Assembly: GCA_050743125.1 (NCBI GenBank)
Contig: JBOGEB010000217.1
Coordinates: forward strand, 1 to 6,579
Direction: 5' to 3'
From: JBOGEB01 sp050743125
Lineage (GTDB): Bacteria > Actinomycetota > Nitriliruptoria > Euzebyales > Egibacteraceae
Length of the DNA: 6,579 nucleotides
Of the stretch, positions 5,980 to 6,579 are shown in pieces. The notes under the pieces are model-generated. The model was not told the origin of the DNA and did no database searches. It saw nothing but the letters and a program-made list of their open reading frames with translations. The number at the start of each line of letters is the position of its first letter. Within the stretch, counting starts at the first letter, position 1. A program made the position numbers and the translations under genes.

Positions 5980-5985
5980 AAGGTA
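5980..5985 (-). promoter_or_regulatory. Putative -10 box for leaderless DUF3499 transcript
   Basis: TACCTT on the minus strand fits TANNNT. Its distance to ATG 5971 (8 bases) would put the transcription start at, or within two bases of, the start codon. No clear -35 is seen (CAGCGT at the expected spacing). Confidence 0.4.
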
Positions 5986-6026
5986 GAGCACCGCCGACGG
6001 CAACGCTGGGATCTTCCGCCAAAGGA

Positions 6027-6083
6027 GCGTGCAAGCGTGCGTGACCCACTACAGGGTTATCGGAATCACGCACGCATGCACGC
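6027..6083. promoter_or_regulatory. 18-bp inverted repeat between divergent promoters (possible operator)
   Basis: Arms 6027-6044 (gcgtgcaagcgtgcgtga) and 6066-6083 (tcacgcacgcatgcacgc) are complementary at 17 of 18 positions, with a 21-base spacer. The centre near 6055 lies between the -35 regions of the DUF3499 gene and the zincin-fold gene. GCGTGC is also repeated within each arm and again at 6090-6095. The location suits a shared operator. It could alternatively fold as RNA in read-through transcripts. The binding protein is unknown. Confidence 0.5.
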
Positions 6084-6110
6084 GCCTGAGCGTGCGGTGG
6101 CGTGGGCGCC

Positions 6111-6116
6111 TACGAT
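6111..6116 (+). promoter_or_regulatory. Putative -10 box for leaderless zincin-fold gene
   Basis: TACGAT fits the actinobacterial TANNNT consensus and ends 6 bases before ATG 6123, the usual geometry for transcription starting at the A of the start codon. No ribosome binding site precedes ATG 6123, in agreement with a leaderless mRNA. The -35 region (TGAGCG near 6087-6092) is weak. Confidence 0.5.
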
Positions 6117-6122
6117 TCGCGC

Positions 6123-6569
6123 ATGCGCTCCAGGCGCCACGACCGTCACGGCCGCGCCATACGGGCCGACAACAACCGTCGGCGACGGCCGTCGGACGGG
6201 TTCCGGACCGCGCACGGCGCTCGGTTCTCCGACCTTGTAGAGAACGCGATCGCCGAGCTGCCCCCCGCCCTCCTCAAGGGCGTCTCCGGCGTCGAGGTCG
6301 TCATCGAGGCCGTCCCGCCTGTGGACGACGAGGTCATCGCCAAGGGTGAGGTGCCGCTCGCGCGCCTGGTCGAGAGTCCCGGGGGGAGACCCGGGGGGAC
6401 GCCCCCGGGGGGAGAAGGCCGACGCTTGGTCGTCTACCGGCGTCCCCTCGAGCTTCGGGGCGCCTCGCGCAGCGAGCTCGTCGAGGTCATCCGCACCGCG
6501 ATCGGCGTGGAGGTCGCCCGGGTTTTGGGGATCGAGGACATCGACGACCTCTTCGACGACGAGGACTAA
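6123..6569 (+). CDS. Zincin-fold (metallopeptidase family) protein with degenerate HExxH
   Basis: 148 residues from ATG 6123. A GTG at 6102 would add seven residues but lacks a ribosome binding site. The N-terminus is very basic (MRSRRHDRHGRAIRADNNRRRR). FSDLVENAIAELPPALLKGVSGVEVVIEAVPP (35-66) matches the start of the small metallopeptidase-family domain (PF06262 type). LARLVESP and RRLVVYRRPLELR (101-113) match its central strands. In active members a helix near the end carries HExxH. Here the aligned stretch is V129-E130-V131-A132-R133 followed by VLGI, so the zinc-binding His residues are missing and proteolysis is unlikely. Mycobacterial Rv3259 seems diverged in the same region (from memory). 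A Gly/Pro linker (about 86-99, SPGGRPGGTPPGGE) is encoded by three G6 runs. The C-terminus is acidic (DDLFDDED). It is divergent from DUF3499, an arrangement conserved in actinobacteria, which hints at shared regulation. The stop is TAA, 10 bases before the window end. Confidence 0.8.
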   Translation: MRSRRHDRHGRAIRADNNRRRRPSDGFRTAHGARFSDLVENAIAELPPALLKGVSGVEVVIEAVPPVDDEVIAKGEVPLARLVESPGGRPGGTPPGGEGRRLVVYRRPLELRGASRSELVEVIRTAIGVEVARVLGIEDIDDLFDDED

Positions 6570-6579
6570 CGACGGGATC

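Noticed and set aside
5972..6073. Longer DUF3499 protein starting at 6073
   Set aside because: The extra 34 residues do not look like the family, cross the inverted repeat and have no ribosome binding site. The conserved MRTCSRAGC start lies near 5957-5971.

Overview
This is a GC-rich window from an actinobacterium. Two things point there. First, most genes match a block known from mycobacteria and streptomycetes: a divergent zincin-fold gene, a DUF3499 gene, manB, a Trm112-like gene and a phosphoglucose/phosphomannose isomerase gene. Second, the small divergent genes seem to be leaderless, with TANNNT -10 boxes 6-8 bases before the ATG. The terminal CWB2-repeat protein and the DUF6788-like gene are more typical of deep-branching Actinomycetota than of Mycobacterium or Streptomyces, but genus or order cannot be set from this window.

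Layout, right to left, because nearly everything is on the minus strand. At 6123-6569 (+) lies a small metallopeptidase-fold protein whose HExxH motif appears lost. It diverges from a DUF3499 zinc-ribbon-like protein (5459-5971, -), and an 18-bp inverted repeat lies between the two promoters. Next comes a small DUF6788-like protein (5080-5403, -), which looks inserted between two genes that are usually neighbours. A 152-bp gap with a likely promoter leads into the main operon: phosphomannomutase/phosphoglucomutase manB (3587-4927), a Trm112-like four-cysteine protein (3322-3513), a bifunctional phosphoglucose/phosphomannose isomerase (2190-3233), a purine nucleoside phosphorylase (1423-2199) overlapping the isomerase gene, and a membrane-anchored CWB2-repeat protein (196-1293). 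A strong 13-bp hairpin at 139-170 closes the unit. Left of it is a noncoding stretch with two identical 42-bp repeats 85 bp apart, cut by the window edge.

Function: the isomerase interconverts fructose-6-P, glucose-6-P and mannose-6-P, and ManB converts hexose-6-P to hexose-1-P, so together they supply GDP-mannose and glucose-1-P for cell-envelope glycans. The phosphorylase releases (deoxy)ribose-1-P from purine nucleosides. Its translational coupling to this operon suggests sugar-phosphate salvage, or simply housekeeping co-expression. The CWB2 protein would act at the envelope. The most notable noncoding signals are a long hairpin between the Trm112-like and isomerase genes, whose wobble pairs form only in operon-strand RNA, and the inverted repeat between the divergent genes. 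I do not see a clearly new multi-gene system. The window reads as a conserved core locus with a few accessory oddities.
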